Part shown: positions 43,201 to 51,694 of the stretch, in pieces
How the letters are laid out: each line of letters opens with the position of its first letter
Position numbering within the stretch: the first letter of the stretch is position 1
DNA from: Phoronis australis
Taxonomy: Eukaryota; Phoronida; Phoronidae
DNA length: 64,000 bases
NCBI GenBank assembly: GCA_002633005.1
Contig: NMRA01000001.1
Location: 1,596,198 to 1,660,197, forward strand
Direction: 5' to 3'
Translations under genes and position numbers: made by a program
Notes under the pieces: generated by a model
Database searches by the model: none
Told to the model about the DNA's origin: nothing
The model's input: only the letters and a program-made list of their open reading frames with translations

Positions 43201-45605
43201 GTGGCAATATTTTTGATAATTTTATCTGAGACTGTTCATGCAAAAGCTAGCATCCAATATTTGAAAATTTGATCAATGCCAAAATTACCCATGTCCCAAT
43301 TTTCAGAATCAAGAAATTCAATTTTGGCTTGAATTGAAGAGTCTGAAATTTTAGAGACCGTCGCAAACTGGAGAATTTTTATAGTAGATATATTTAGTAA
43401 ACCTCCTTGATCACTGCCTTAAAACATCACACAATCATTTAATACAAGTGACCACTATTTTTGTTCAAAATAAAGAAATTGTAAAACACAGATTAAACTA
43501 CAAGCCACTTAGTGTTTCAAGAACACTGAGAACCACTTCTCCAAGAAATTTTAATTCAGTGTCAAACAACATAAACAAACCAGACATGAAAGCAGCGAAA
43601 TCCCAAGTCTTCCTAATTGGCGGCTGATATCTCTAATGGGCAAAGGAAAATAAAAAATCTGCAACATCGCAGTTCTCTCGACTATAGACCATGAATAAAC
43701 CGTGCGCAGAAAATCGCAAGCAAATTGACCCAGATACTAAAAAATGATTTTTAAAACACCTAAAGGTGTTGACAATAAAGAAGCTTGAAACCAGCCAATT
43801 ATGATTTGTAATGTGTGGTAATTGACATCAATTGATCAGAAGTTGTCCCAGACAACCAATATAAATTATCTCTTTACAGAAACCTAATGGGTAGAAATGA
43901 AAAAAAGATATATAATTGTGAACAATATGTGAATAGCACATTTTTTGAAAAAGAAATTCCTAGAAGGTTGACAATAGGCACTTCTCAGTGAGTGAATCAA
44001 GCGCTGCCAACTGCCTGCGTATGAGTTGAATGAAATGCAGCCTACAAGTTGCCAATGCGATCCACTTAACAGTAATTAAGTTACTCAATCAGGTGTTTTA
44101 ATATGAAAGTAGTTTATCCCATCATTGATGAAACGTTGTTTTGAGCATATGACTAACACAGCACTCTTTCAAGTCACCCCCTTCAAATCATACTTTCAAC
44201 AGCATGAGACATCCGATGTCATGAATGAATGAATGACTGGTAAGTGGTGAATATACGCAGTTAAAGAGGTGCGTATTACTAAGATTAATGTTAGAGTTTC
44301 GCGTTGACATTTTCTGAAATGTAAAAGTAATCGTGTTCGAATTGAAGAGTAACCAGGTAAGAAATTCCCACCTTGTGCAAAAACGTAAGGGACAAGGTAT
44401 TATTTTTCCACATAATTTTGGGTGTGCGAAATGATGTGTGTGAGAGAATTGCCACACATCAAAGCTTTTCCGTCACAGCATCAATAAAGTCAATCATATG
44501 CGCAGTGTTCAGACCAAATATTAACACAAGTAAAGCAGTGTGTATCATAAGGATTAATGTATAGGGCTTTCTAGTTTGGTGCAAAACCGACCGCGGGAAA
44601 TTAGACTAGGCAAGAAACCACCACCAGGAAGTCTTGTGAAAAATAAGCAAGGTGCAAAATATTATTTTTCTAAACAAATATCTTGAGGTGTGTGAAATGA
44701 AGTGAGTGTGCAATGAGTGGAGAATATTACCATTACATCAAAATTGTATTGTCGTTGGTCATCGTACAAATTAAGCTTCACTGTTGCATATATAGCTAGC
44801 ATAAAAATTGAAAAGCCAAGTGCAGCCTGATAGTTCTTCACTTGCCCCACTCAACTCAGGAGACTAAGAGTCATATTGTTAGCAGCCCTACCTTCCAAAC
44901 GCTAGGTCAGTCATGAATGGGGGAGGGGTTTGTTATCACCACAAATTAAAAGGATACATTTCGGTGTACTGAGGAATGATTGACCTTTAAGCTTAGTCTG
45001 GATTGAAATGAGGCAGTTGTAAAATGATTTGATTTGGTTGCAGGCCTACTTGATTCACGCGGACCCTGATTTTACCATTTAAGAACCAGACAGTGAAGAA
45101 CGACCCGGGAAACGAAACAGTTTTGAAAACCACGGACCCGGCGCTACGCATTTCAAGGAAAGCTTGAATGTGTTCTTTAGGAGCCTGTGCCGGGCTTTCA
45201 GGAAGGGACACGCGTGTATACACTGGTGGTGTATACACTGGTGGTGTATACACTGGTGGTGTATACACTGGTGGTGTATACACTGGTGGTGTATACACTG
45301 GTGGTGTATACACTGGTGGTGTATACACTGGTGGTGTATACACTGGTGGTGTATACACTGGTGGTGTATACACTGCGCGGATGGAAAATGTAAACATTCA
45401 CTAAACTCGAATCCATGCCAAGGCTTCTTTCCTGCTCAACACGCAACCAGTCGCAAGTTCTGTCAAGACGTCAAATTAAAACAGTAACTGTCTGGTCAAC
45501 ACAATTCCCTTAGTTTCGAGAAAACAACACCGATACTGAAATGTTCATCGCCTATTATTAACTCTAACTTACCTGAACAAAAGTATTCGGAAGAACCTCG
45601 CTCAT
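25040..45605 (-). CDS. Unrecognised multi-exon gene, disordered/helical protein (3' part not found)
   Basis: I do not recognise this family. Seven internal exons read in transcript order are 39856-40001, 37266-37400, 33739-33828, 32925-33031, 27930-28146, 27211-27305 and 25040-25218. All have AG/GT borders, and reading frame is kept across every junction (phases 0,0,0,2,0,2, then 1 out of the last). Together they encode about 323 residues. The first part is rich in Ser, Pro, Gly and Arg and probably disordered; exon 33739-33828 is a charged helix (KMVENLRSQKEETLKSIEER); exon 27930-28146 is acidic and helical with a Cys-containing tail (LEECYKKICK). A probable first exon is 45573-45605. No signal peptide or membrane segment is seen. 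The last exon found ends in a donor, so more exons lie to the left. Role unknown; an X-box-like site upstream is weak support for a ciliary gene. Confidence 0.65.
25219..27210 (-). other. Intron, nothing recognised
   Basis: Intron between the exons at 27211-27305 and 25040-25218. No repeat family or RNA gene recognised. The minus-strand open frame at 26488-26703 has no polypyrimidine tract before it and is not used. Confidence 0.6.
27211..27305 (-). CDS. Unrecognised gene, Gln/Lys-rich exon
   Basis: 95 bp, phase 0 in (TTTCTAG), phase 2 out (ATCAA|GTAAGT). Encodes GNVGSLYSLLPQRKLQQAKK followed by a DGQQRNTGLTI segment. Splicing to 25218 restores a Lys codon. Confidence 0.7.
27930..28146 (-). 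CDS. Unrecognised gene, longest exon
   Basis: 217 bp; with the two bases carried in it encodes 73 residues. The acceptor is TTGCAG and the donor AAG|GTATGG. Notable parts are NNQGVTHPEYLRSDND, an acidic Ser-rich linker, VSLQETVAQEVDRVSKTRN and LEECYKKICK. It looks largely helical after the first 30 residues. No domain recognised. Confidence 0.8.
28390..28780 (+). repeat. Diverged outlying unit of the CTCF-motif repeat family
   Basis: Intronic. Shows the same sentence-like order as the main array: a CCACTAGGG-type box (28400-28413, and TCACCAGGGGGCAC at 28609-28622), 'cat...cataggaacacat', 'TGCCAAAT..CATTAAATCC', and 'GAAGATAAAGAGGCAAACG'. It is more diverged than the units after 29980. Confidence 0.65.
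29269..29470. repeat. Dispersed repeat family B, copy 2
   Basis: Matches 24066-24310 and 42721-42890 in block order: GGTAAAATCTCACCAATTAA, GGACACAGCATGGCCGACAAG, CATGTTCAAATTTTGTACCA and GTTCACAACAAGGTTAGAA. Confidence 0.5.
29676..29689 (+). promoter_or_regulatory. CTCF-core-like motif
   Basis: CCAGTAGAGGGCAT fits CCASYAGRKGGCR over the first 13 positions and has GG immediately before it. Lies 450 bp left of the main array. Confidence 0.35.
29980..31566 (+). repeat. Intronic 448-bp tandem array, transposon-derived, with terminal unit
   Basis: Three head-to-tail units of about 448 bp (starting near 29982, 30430, 30879, with a partial fourth from 31325). Each unit is itself three sub-repeats of 143-161 bp, each with a CCACTAGGnGGC box, a GCCAATTTTCACAATCAT or CAAATTTCATGAAAATCCG phrase and an 'AGATACAGAG/GATAGAGNGGTGGACGC' phrase. 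The array ends at 31440-31566 in a GGACGCCGGACGCC-rich tail followed by CATATAAATATGTG and GCGTATAAAAATTA. A partial copy of that tail occurs at 33105-33235, so the whole looks like an internally amplified transposable element. Confidence 0.85.
30129..31343 (+). promoter_or_regulatory. Array of CTCF-core-like motifs in one orientation
   Basis: Nine boxes start at 30129, 30290, 30435, 30578, 30739, 30884, 31026, 31187 and 31330. Boxes at 30435 (CCACTAGGGGGCAT), 30739 and 31187 (CCACTAGGTGGCGC) and 30884 (CCACTAGGGGGCAC) fit the published CTCF core CCASYAGRKGGCRS over at least 13 of 14 positions. Those at 30578 and 31026 (CCACTAGGAGGCGC) and 31330 deviate at one position; 30129 and 30290 are weaker. 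The 30739 and 31187 boxes also carry the upstream TGG. Whether CTCF binds here is inference. Confidence 0.5.
32491..32625. repeat. 45-bp tandem repeat, 3 copies
   Basis: Three nearly identical units beginning GCAACCAACAGGAGTGTTTC and ending in GTGGCAATTGTA. Each unit has an inverted repeat TTGCC-cacagt-GGCAA. The period is a multiple of three, so an open frame runs through it on the minus strand without being a gene. Intronic. Confidence 0.9.
32925..33031 (-). CDS. Unrecognised gene, exon with VVDELAPRLLG segment
   Basis: 107 bp, enters in phase 0 (acceptor TTTCCAG) and leaves in phase 2 (ACTCG|GTGAGT). Encodes PHQKKNKFQSP then VVDELAPRLLGSVPSQTD. The split Arg codon is completed in frame by the next exon. 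Confidence 0.75.
33105..33235 (+). repeat. Second copy of the array's terminal tail plus GT-rich microsatellite
   Basis: The stretch GTAGCAGTGGACGCC, a diverged GGACAGACAAGGATGATGGCATAAT, and GTATATAAAAATTA mirror the end of the 29980-31566 array. Between them, 33183-33225 is a GT-rich microsatellite. It lies in the short intron 33032-33738. Confidence 0.6.
33739..33828 (-). CDS. Unrecognised gene, charged-helix exon
   Basis: 90 bp, phase 0 on both sides, acceptor AAATTGTAG and donor AAG|GTACAA. Thirty residues with alternating Lys/Glu/Arg (SQKEETLKSIEERR), likely a short coiled-coil or single helix, ending GLLGNPLK. Confidence 0.7.
35560..35720. repeat. Tandem duplication, period about 80 bp
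   Basis: Two copies (35560-35638 and 35639-35720) beginning CACATTACTTTCAATGAATT and ending GTAGTATACAGTATATTAAAT, differing by a few bases and a 3-bp insertion. Recent, intronic (33829-37265). The rest of that intron holds only a weak family A copy near 36670-36780. Confidence 0.9.
36660..36785. repeat. Dispersed repeat family A, weak copy 3
   Basis: Shares the GGAAAAGGGACC / GGAAAAGGCACC blocks, a trailing 'CCACCTCTTTTATAGGAGTA' and a C-rich end with the copies at 3376 and 24640. Low similarity, so provisional. Confidence 0.3.
37266..37400 (-). CDS. Unrecognised gene, Pro/Gly/Arg-rich exon
   Basis: 135 bp, phase 0 on both sides, acceptor TCTCTTGCAG and donor TAC|GTATG. Encodes 45 residues with ASPPSGGSAK and PPLARGRGIPMRVRTP, basic and probably disordered. 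GC content is clearly above the flanking introns, supporting exon status. Confidence 0.75.
39421..39850. repeat. 55-bp minisatellite touching a splice donor
   Basis: About eight units of 54-56 bp. Each reads TGTCTTCTCTCAATACCAAG then GAATACAATATTACAGTATC and ATTACCGACTAACAT. The last unit runs directly into the donor of exon 39856-40001; the unit's minus-strand TTGGTAATGATACTG is nearly the true donor context TTGGTAAGATACTG. The preceding 39300-39380 is AAT-rich low complexity. Confidence 0.9.
39856..40001 (-). CDS. Unrecognised gene, exon with possible start ATG
   Basis: Acceptor TTTATTTCCCAG, donor TTG|GTAAGA, 146 bp, 49 codons when one base is carried in. The product is Ser/Thr/Pro/Gln-rich and includes GKVPPPTPRN and ends TGIYLGL. 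An in-frame ATG (39993-39991, MKGTQSPIAQ) could be the true start. The downstream intron opens directly into a 55-bp minisatellite. Confidence 0.7.
42721..42890. repeat. Dispersed repeat family B, copy 3
   Basis: GTACAATCTCACCAATTTTG, then CATGTTCAAGTTCTGTACCA, ATCAAAAAATGTTTGGAAAA and GGCATTCAAAACAATGTTAG follow the same order as 29269-29470. Confidence 0.5.
45214..45375. repeat. 15-bp minisatellite, 10.8 perfect copies
   Basis: Perfect repeats of GTGTATACACTGGTG, each centred on the palindrome TGTATACA. Because 15 is a multiple of three, several frames on both strands stay open (VYTGG, VYTPP and others), which creates false open frames of 68-134 codons. The unit homogeneity points to recent expansion. 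Confidence 0.97.
45573..45605 (-). CDS. Probable first exon of the unrecognised gene (11 codons or uORF)
   Basis: The ATG at 45605-45603 opens MSEVLPNTFVQ and runs into a strong donor, CAG|GTAAGT. It ends in phase 0, but the next recognised exon (40001) needs one base carried over. Either an exon is missing between them, or this exon is 5' leader and translation starts at the ATG at 39993. Assignment to this gene rests on orientation, spacing and donor quality. Confidence 0.4.
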
Positions 45606-45716
45606 CGCATATTCAGTAAAAATCTGACGAAGTTTTGTTGAAGTTTGTTTGACAGCGAGACAACAGCGCACCTGTCGCCATATCTAAATATAGTCTCTAA
45701 CCCAATCTCCTGATCT

Positions 45717-45730
45717 GGTCCCTTAGCAAC
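45717..45730 (-). promoter_or_regulatory. RFX X-box-like site
   Basis: On the minus strand the sequence is GTTGCTAAGGGACC. Compared with the X-box form GTTRCCNNRGYAAC, the GTTGCT half is complete on this strand and the other half is imperfect (10 of 12 fixed positions). It lies about 112 bp upstream of the ATG at 45605, within the usual promoter distance for X-boxes of ciliary genes. One imperfect site is weak evidence. Confidence 0.3.
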
Positions 45731-46394
45731 AATGAAGCGCTGCTGTTTCAACAGTGTTCCAGCCAGCGTTGTCATCAGGACACTTTGTATTATCGAACAT
45801 TAGAAGTGATCAGATTACAGAAACTCGTTACGTGTTTCCGGCTTACATAATATATTATGTTTTCTTATGACACAGAGTTATCACTTATCCCGCAGCACTA
45901 GGCTTTTGTTCTTCATATAATATAGGAGTGGGCCTGGCCATGAGAGACATACGGGTGCCGTGTCACGATTGAATTGTTTTGACGGAGTAGCGGAGTAGGC
46001 CTATGTCTACCAACCAGGGGTAGCCTACTTTGCGGCTTTTGCTTGCAGTCAATATAGATTTTTATAACTGAAGTGTATGAGCAGCGAAAAGATTCAAATA
46101 GACAACACTGCCAAATAAACAAGTTAATTTTCAAACAGACAGATTATTTAGTGGTTCAGTTTTGGCAAACAGACAGGTTATTTGGTTAAATTTTGTCTCT
46201 ACGCGGCATATGTGCGTGAATCTTTGGTAAAACGATCGTGAAAATACATCAAGGTGCACTTTTTGAGAAGCAAAGCGTCTGGTGATATTATTAGCGTATG
46301 ATCTGGCCACCTTAGGTAGGTAAGTGACGCTGAATGACACCTGGCACTTGCCGGCCCCTATGACGCGAAAATAAAATATATCGTGCTTGTATCG

Positions 46395-46428
46395 CCCCCC
46401 CCCCCCCCCCCCNNNCCCCCCCCCCCCC
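46395..46428. repeat. Poly-C tract interrupted by a 3-base gap
   Basis: Eighteen C, then NNN (46413-46415), then thirteen C. Tract length is unreliable in the assembly. Confidence 0.95.
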
Positions 46429-47360
46429 TCCTCTCGGAGCTTTGCACATTCTAATGAGTCATCACGCGAGATTTGGTTCCGTTTCAGTCCTAAAATCGTA
46501 GAATAATTCTTCTGTGCTCAGCTGTAAGAAGACCTACAATTTTTGAAACGGTGCGTTGTAAGACAGAGACGTTGGCGTTTCCGTATGTCAACAAAAGTGT
46601 TTTGAGCAGCGTGTACAAATTTGTTCATTTCGCTTTTCTACACTGACGAATATGGCCAACACGGTGTTTTAAAATAGTTCAATTTTGAGGGCATTTTCAA
46701 AAGTTAATGTTCGGTTGATGCATTCAGCGAGTCGGTGCTAACGTCGTACATCATATGTTCGCGAGGGCAGAAAACGTATCTGCGTAAAGAAAGAGTTGCG
46801 TTTTCAAAACTTTTAAAGCATGACCTCAAGGACTACCTGAGAAAGAAAATAAACCGAATACAAAACAGGAATTTGTCCAAGGAATATATAACTCTTGCAA
46901 AAAATAAAACAGTAAGAGCGTAGGGAAATAAATGTTGAGTTTATTAATTAAACCCCGGTAATTAAAAGTATACGGATGAAAAAAGATTTAAATGTGTGCA
47001 GTTTTAGTGTTGGGGGGGCTCAAATCCAATTTCAAGTGTCAAATTCGGAACACGGCGCATTCGCAACGGAACTATGGCGAAGTATAGGCTCTCCCGCGAT
47101 ATCCCAAGCGACCGGCAGTGGCGCTGCGCACTACGACTCAGTTTCCGTCGTCTGCTCCACTGTGCAATGAAGAAAATTTACTTCATTTTTTAAAGAAAAT
47201 GGAACCTGAGTGACGATGAAAAAACAGAAGCTGCTGGTAAGATGGGAATTTTAATAGAAGCCTTAGTGAATCACTCAGAAACTCGCAATACTCTCTTTGT
47301 CAAACCTTATGTTAAGACGATTTCCAAAGCAATCCCCGGTCATTATTGCCAACACGTCTC

Positions 47361-47420
47361 TGACTGAGTAAGTGATTAGTGGCTCTTTGCGCAAGGTCGT
47401 GAGTTCGAGTCTTTGGTACT
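47361..47420 (+). repeat. tRNA-derived SINE-like segment
   Basis: The segment with GCAAGGTCGTGAGTTCGAGT contains a B-box-like GAGTTCGAGTC. The A-box part is poor and no cloverleaf can be drawn with confidence, so it is at most an eroded SINE head. Confidence 0.3.
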
Positions 47421-47514
47421 TGTAATTTTTCCTGTTTGACGCGTTCTTCGTGTTTTTTTTTTTTGCCTTTTTTCTTGGTTAATACTTCAGAAATCAAGGA
47501 AAATAGTTGATTTT

Positions 47515-47633
47515 TAGAGGTCAAAACAGAAAAATTTCCTGGGCGGGAGGGGGGTTTGCCCCCTCCCGACCTCCCCCCATTTGGTGCTATGCGCATCTAC
47601 AANCCCCCTTGTGATATCCTAGATCCGCCACTG
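47515..47633. mobile_element. hAT-like MITE fragment, copy 2
   Basis: Ends in CCTAGATCCGCCACTG, the complement of a CAGTGGCGGATCTAGG-type hAT TIR. The interior CCCTCCCGACC and GGTGCTATGCGC match copy 1 (7637-7863) in inverse orientation. The other end was not found, so the copy is probably truncated. One ambiguous base at 47603. Confidence 0.55.
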
Positions 47634-48119
47634 TCTTGGAAAACTGTTACCTCGAAGAAATGTGCAAAATACGTACGGCATTTACGGAAGGTTGTACCAG
47701 AAGTGATTCGTTGCGGTGGAGCCGCCACGGGATAGTAAAAACACTGCGCTGTACACTAGTTAGCTGAATGGAAAGCTAAAGCGGAAACATCTAGAACACA
47801 CGTTTTCTATTCCGGAATTGAAATCTATGTAGGGTCAAAAACAATTGGCAACCAGGATTTATCGCGTTAGAAAAATTATCACGCTAGGAGAAAATTGTTT
47901 TCATGTCCGGAGACTACGTGACCACCCATTATGCAATGACAATCCAGTGTGTACCCATACATTGGCATCTATTGTAAAACGTAGATTAGACGAAAGAAAT
48001 TCAACCGCATTTCCACGATAATGTGTCTGTCGTCGGCGAGACGTTGAACGCTTCGCCCTTGTAAAGACGTTGAGGATCAATGCTTGGGGATGGTGACGTG
48101 GTGTCCTGGCGTGAAAAGT

Positions 48120-48420
48120 TACTGACATGGCAAGATTTTGGACCTGACTTATTAAATTTTCAGTTCGGTCTTGTTTAATTTTGATCCTGAAGTGAAGCCA
48201 TGATTTTTGGTCCTCACGTGATAAATTATAGGTGCTGATGTGATTAATTTTAAGTCTTGACGTGGGGAATTTTGGTCTTGATTTGTTTTTGGTCTTCTGT
48301 TTGAAAACAATCCCAATGTATTGGATTGTTTTAATTCTTGATTAAGTAAAAGTTCTGGTTTTGAGATACTTATTTTTGGTTCTGGAGAGTTAACATGGTT
48401 TGCTTGGTTTTAATCTTGCA
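48120..48420. repeat. Degenerate periodic tract (about 22-25 bp)
   Basis: Repeated, drifting phrases of the type ATTTTGGTCCTGACGTGATAA: for example ATTTTGGACCTGACTTATTAA, ATTTTTGGTCCTCACGTGATAA and AATTTTAAGTCTTGACGTGG. It reads as an old minisatellite. Just after it, 48541-48590 holds a 23-bp perfect duplication, CTATGAAAAATGAGTAGTTG. Confidence 0.5.
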
Positions 48421-48849
48421 TAGAAAATATATGTTCGTTAAATGTTTCCACTTTGGCCTTCCGTCAACGTGGGAAAGCAGGTTGTGTAGCATCGTACTAT
48501 GTAACTTCTTATATAAATCCAGGTATTTGTGATTTAGTAATACTATGAAAAATGAGTAGTTGTGACTATGAAAAATGAGTAGTTGTGGCTTCTTTTGAAA
48601 TATTGTATCCTTTGTAGATGCCTGGTGTAGATGGCTCAGTGTGATATTATGTATTCCTTATTATCCTCTATGGCTCAAAAACTATGTATCTGCATTTATG
48701 CTTGTAATAGAGGTACTCCCACGATCATCAAGCATTTGTATGAAAAAATTCTGGAAGTGGGGCGTGTCACGAATGTACTCCTTTCAAAATGACGACACAC
48801 ATTTTGATTGTTACAAAAGGCAGAGAATTACGCAAAAAAATGACGTCGG

Positions 48850-49030
48850 ATGTTTTTCGCTTCAACGGTCGTAACGGGCAAGGTGAAAGTAAATTGACTT
48901 CCAGATTTTGCATGCACACCCGCCGGTCTTTAGGTCATGTTGATACAAGCTTCACCACGAGGTGACGGGCGTAACTATCCGGGCTGTGTTCAATTTTGAG
49001 GTCTATCGGAGCTCAATACACAGTGGGACC
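48850..49030 (+). mobile_element. Decayed relative of the foldback element, no TIRs
   Basis: Colinear with 10145-10325 inside the 9619-10586 element: CAGATTTTGCATGC, CATGTTGAT, CACGAGGTGACG, ACTAYCCGGGCTGTG and CGGAGCTCAATA occur in the same order. No GACCGCCGGTCC arms are seen on either side. Confidence 0.6.
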
Positions 49031-51619
49031 TTGCTGGCTAGATAGGAAGGCTTTAGCTTCGAAACAATTTTTTACTCCGAAAGTGACAACAAATTCAGAA
49101 TGATGGTGGATCATGGATGACACTATAACCGATCACATTCTTCCGTTTTCATGCGCCCATTATCTTAATATCGGCGCTATGTTCAAACCATTGTTTACGT
49201 TGTTCCTAAAATAAACTTTTGTTCTATTGCTGTACCAGGACGCCATCTATCATTTAGACGAAGCACGCAAGCCAGCTCGCTGGTATCACGCAGTGAGCAC
49301 TGACGCGCTTTAGCACTGGTTGATGTAACCTCGGAAGTCATTAGCTTTACAACAACATGAAAAAATGGCAGACTATGAATAATTTTTAGCCTTGTCATGC
49401 AAGTGGCGTAGCAGCAACTATTTCGTTTCTGCAGTAATGTTTAATAGGCGCGTGCTTGAAGCAGATACAGGTACAATAAACACATATCTGGCCGATTTAA
49501 CCGGTGTGTTATTCAAACTGTATCAATACATGACAGTAGTCATCGACAGCAGAAAGATGCACTCCGAAAAGGCACAACCACAATTTCTGGGATTCACATT
49601 TCCTGAACATAAATTTTAAGCACCGATTTGTCTGTACAACAGACCACAGTTACAATTTCTCCTTCAGTCATGCCAGTTTGTTTGCGTAAAGCGCTGCCTG
49701 TTGAGAATTCGACCAGCCAATCAAAAACGCCGGCGTAAAAAATTTCCCGAGGGAAATTAAGTGATACCTGCGTGCTGGCTACCACCTAGCGGCACGCATA
49801 AAACAAGTGAGGCATGTCAGTCGCAATTTATGAACATATTTTTGTGTGGCTTTGAGAGAAAGGTAATTAGTAGTGATGTCTGCTTTATAACTAAAATACA
49901 AGCTTTTAACGTCGTTTTTGCAAGCTGATTACCCATTTCAAGAGGCCTCCTATTGGTGGTTGGGGCAAATGAGAACAGGCAAATAGGACGAAATGCAATT
50001 CGTGTAATGCTTCGCACCAAAAACTACGGGAGAAGCAAGATACTTTATTTGAGATTATGATGAGGTTAGGAATGTCTAAACAAATTTCTTCTAGGTCCGA
50101 TTTGACACACAAAGTGTTTCTCCGTTCAGTACAGTAATATTAATAGGATGTTCATGTATAATACAATGATACATGACCCTAGTAGGAACTATGCACTCTG
50201 CTACGACCATATCTTCTCAAGGCAAAGCGTTTTAGCGGCCAATGTTTTGACATTTTTGTTTTCACACTTCCTATAACCATTAAAAGATGGTGCCCATGGG
50301 ATAATTTAGTTGCTTCAAAATTATATTTTTAGAGATTGGTTTCAGCAATCGAGCCCAAAGTTTTGTATAGAGTAGGCCGGGTAGAGAAACACTCAAAGCC
50401 TGGTTCCTCGGTCGCCACCACCTTCGTCCCCAGGTTGCCACAAACTTCACAATTCCTCCCCCATCGTCACTACCTTCGTCCCACCATGTTTCGCAACTAG
50501 CGCTGCAAATTATTGGGGGCTGTTGTCACCAACCCATACCGGTACGCCTCTAACGTACCTGGCAGTATATAAGATGGTCCATTTTGTGCGACATTTGTCC
50601 GATAGATTTGGCGCAACTATGTACACGGGAAATCACACAACAATCAGATACAGTTTCAGAAGTTATTGTTGGCCTGACAAACTTTTAATGATATTCCAAA
50701 CCTGAGAAAGGTACAAAAATTTGAATTCGTAGGCGTTTCACCTGAATTTCAGGTGGAGCGTGCAAACAAAATACTACTCGATGCTATCGATCAAAGCCAT
50801 TTAATAAAAATGTATTGAGCTGCTTGCTGCATGACATGTTGTGTAAAACTTTTTTGTAGGTCGAACCAAGCCTGAATATCTTGTTACGGTACTTCAAGTG
50901 CAGTTTAAAAATGACACAGCCTTTGCTAATACACGTACGGCCTTGCATTGTTATACCTGAGTAGTTTTCTTTTTGTTAATGACTACCGTTTCCTGATGAC
51001 CCAAGCCCAAATCCTGTCATGTGACGCTCCAGTCGCTAACCGAATAACTCGAGCTCACGGGTTGATTCTTAGCTTGGAGTCATCAAAAAAGCATCGTAAA
51101 TTTTTGGTGCATCGATGTCAGCCACAAATTTGAAATTTCATAGAACGCTCGGGGTAGGCTCTGGCAATAGCATCGCGTTGGGTGTGTATTTACCTGTGTA
51201 TTTTTTCGCTTCCGTTAAGAATGAGAACCCAGTGTACCCTCCAACAGCAGATTGACAGTGACTTCAAACGACGTGGTAAGAATGTATTTGTTTGAAGGTA
51301 TGGTGGTTAGCATCGATATCAAGTCATAACGCTCTGTACAATTGGAAAATTTATACCTTTACTGTGTTATAGGCCTATTTTATAGTTTTGTTGATAGTTG
51401 GCAGACTTTTCGATAAGGTCCTGCGTAACCTTAGTTACAAGCAGGAATGTATGGGGGTCCGGGTGTAACCTTTTGTACTCGGTATCAGACTCAAAATTAT
51501 TTTAAATTTTTTTGTTTTACAAGTGTTTGAACAAGAATAGCCCGTTAAGTCTTTTAAAACAATCTATGTACATTTCTTTGAAAAGTCACTAGTTTTAAAG
51601 ACAAGAAACTGCTAAAATG

Positions 51620-51639
51620 ATTCCATTTTATTTTTATAG
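51620..51639 (+). other. Probable 3' splice site before the GPCR coding exon
   Basis: The pyrimidine-rich TTCCATTTTATTTTTATAG ends in AG at 51638-51639, preceded by a branch-point-like GCTAAAA. It implies a 5'-untranslated exon further upstream, which I could not place. Confidence 0.5.
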
Positions 51640-51694
51640 GAGGCTGCGGTCATTTGAAATCTGCTTGTTAAAGATCTTGAAATTGTTGAAGACA

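Larger units (their letters stand above)
40002..45572 (-). other. Long first intron, repeats only
   Basis: Intron between the probable first exon and exon 39856-40001. It contains family B copy 3 (42721-42890), two diverged copies of a segment with AAGGTATTATTTTTCCACAT-like and GTGTGYGAAATGA blocks at about 44340-44460 and 44590-44720, and the 15-bp minisatellite at 45214-45375. A missing small exon needed to mend the reading frame could be here; I could not place it. Confidence 0.45.
45731..51639. other. Intergenic region, repeats and no recognised gene
   Basis: Holds the poly-C tract with gap, a tRNA-derived-like segment, a hAT-like MITE fragment, a degenerate periodic tract and a decayed relative of the foldback element, listed separately. 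A short plus-strand frame from about 47070 is relatively GC-rich and CpG-containing but too short and unrecognised. 49100-51600 shows nothing identifiable. Confidence 0.5.

Noticed and set aside
44993-45487. Open frames of 68-134 codons on both strands across the 15-bp repeat
   Set aside because: They exist only because the repeat period is a multiple of three; flanking codons show no protein similarity.
46976-47170. Possible first exon of a plus-strand gene in a CpG-containing stretch
   Set aside because: The frame is short, ends in a stop without a donor-supported continuation, and matches nothing I know.
51617-51694. Upstream 26 codons of the GPCR frame (MIPFYFYRR...)
   Set aside because: They overlap a polypyrimidine tract and AG that look like a splice acceptor; the ATG at 51695 has better context and gives a normal N-terminus with glycosylation sequons.
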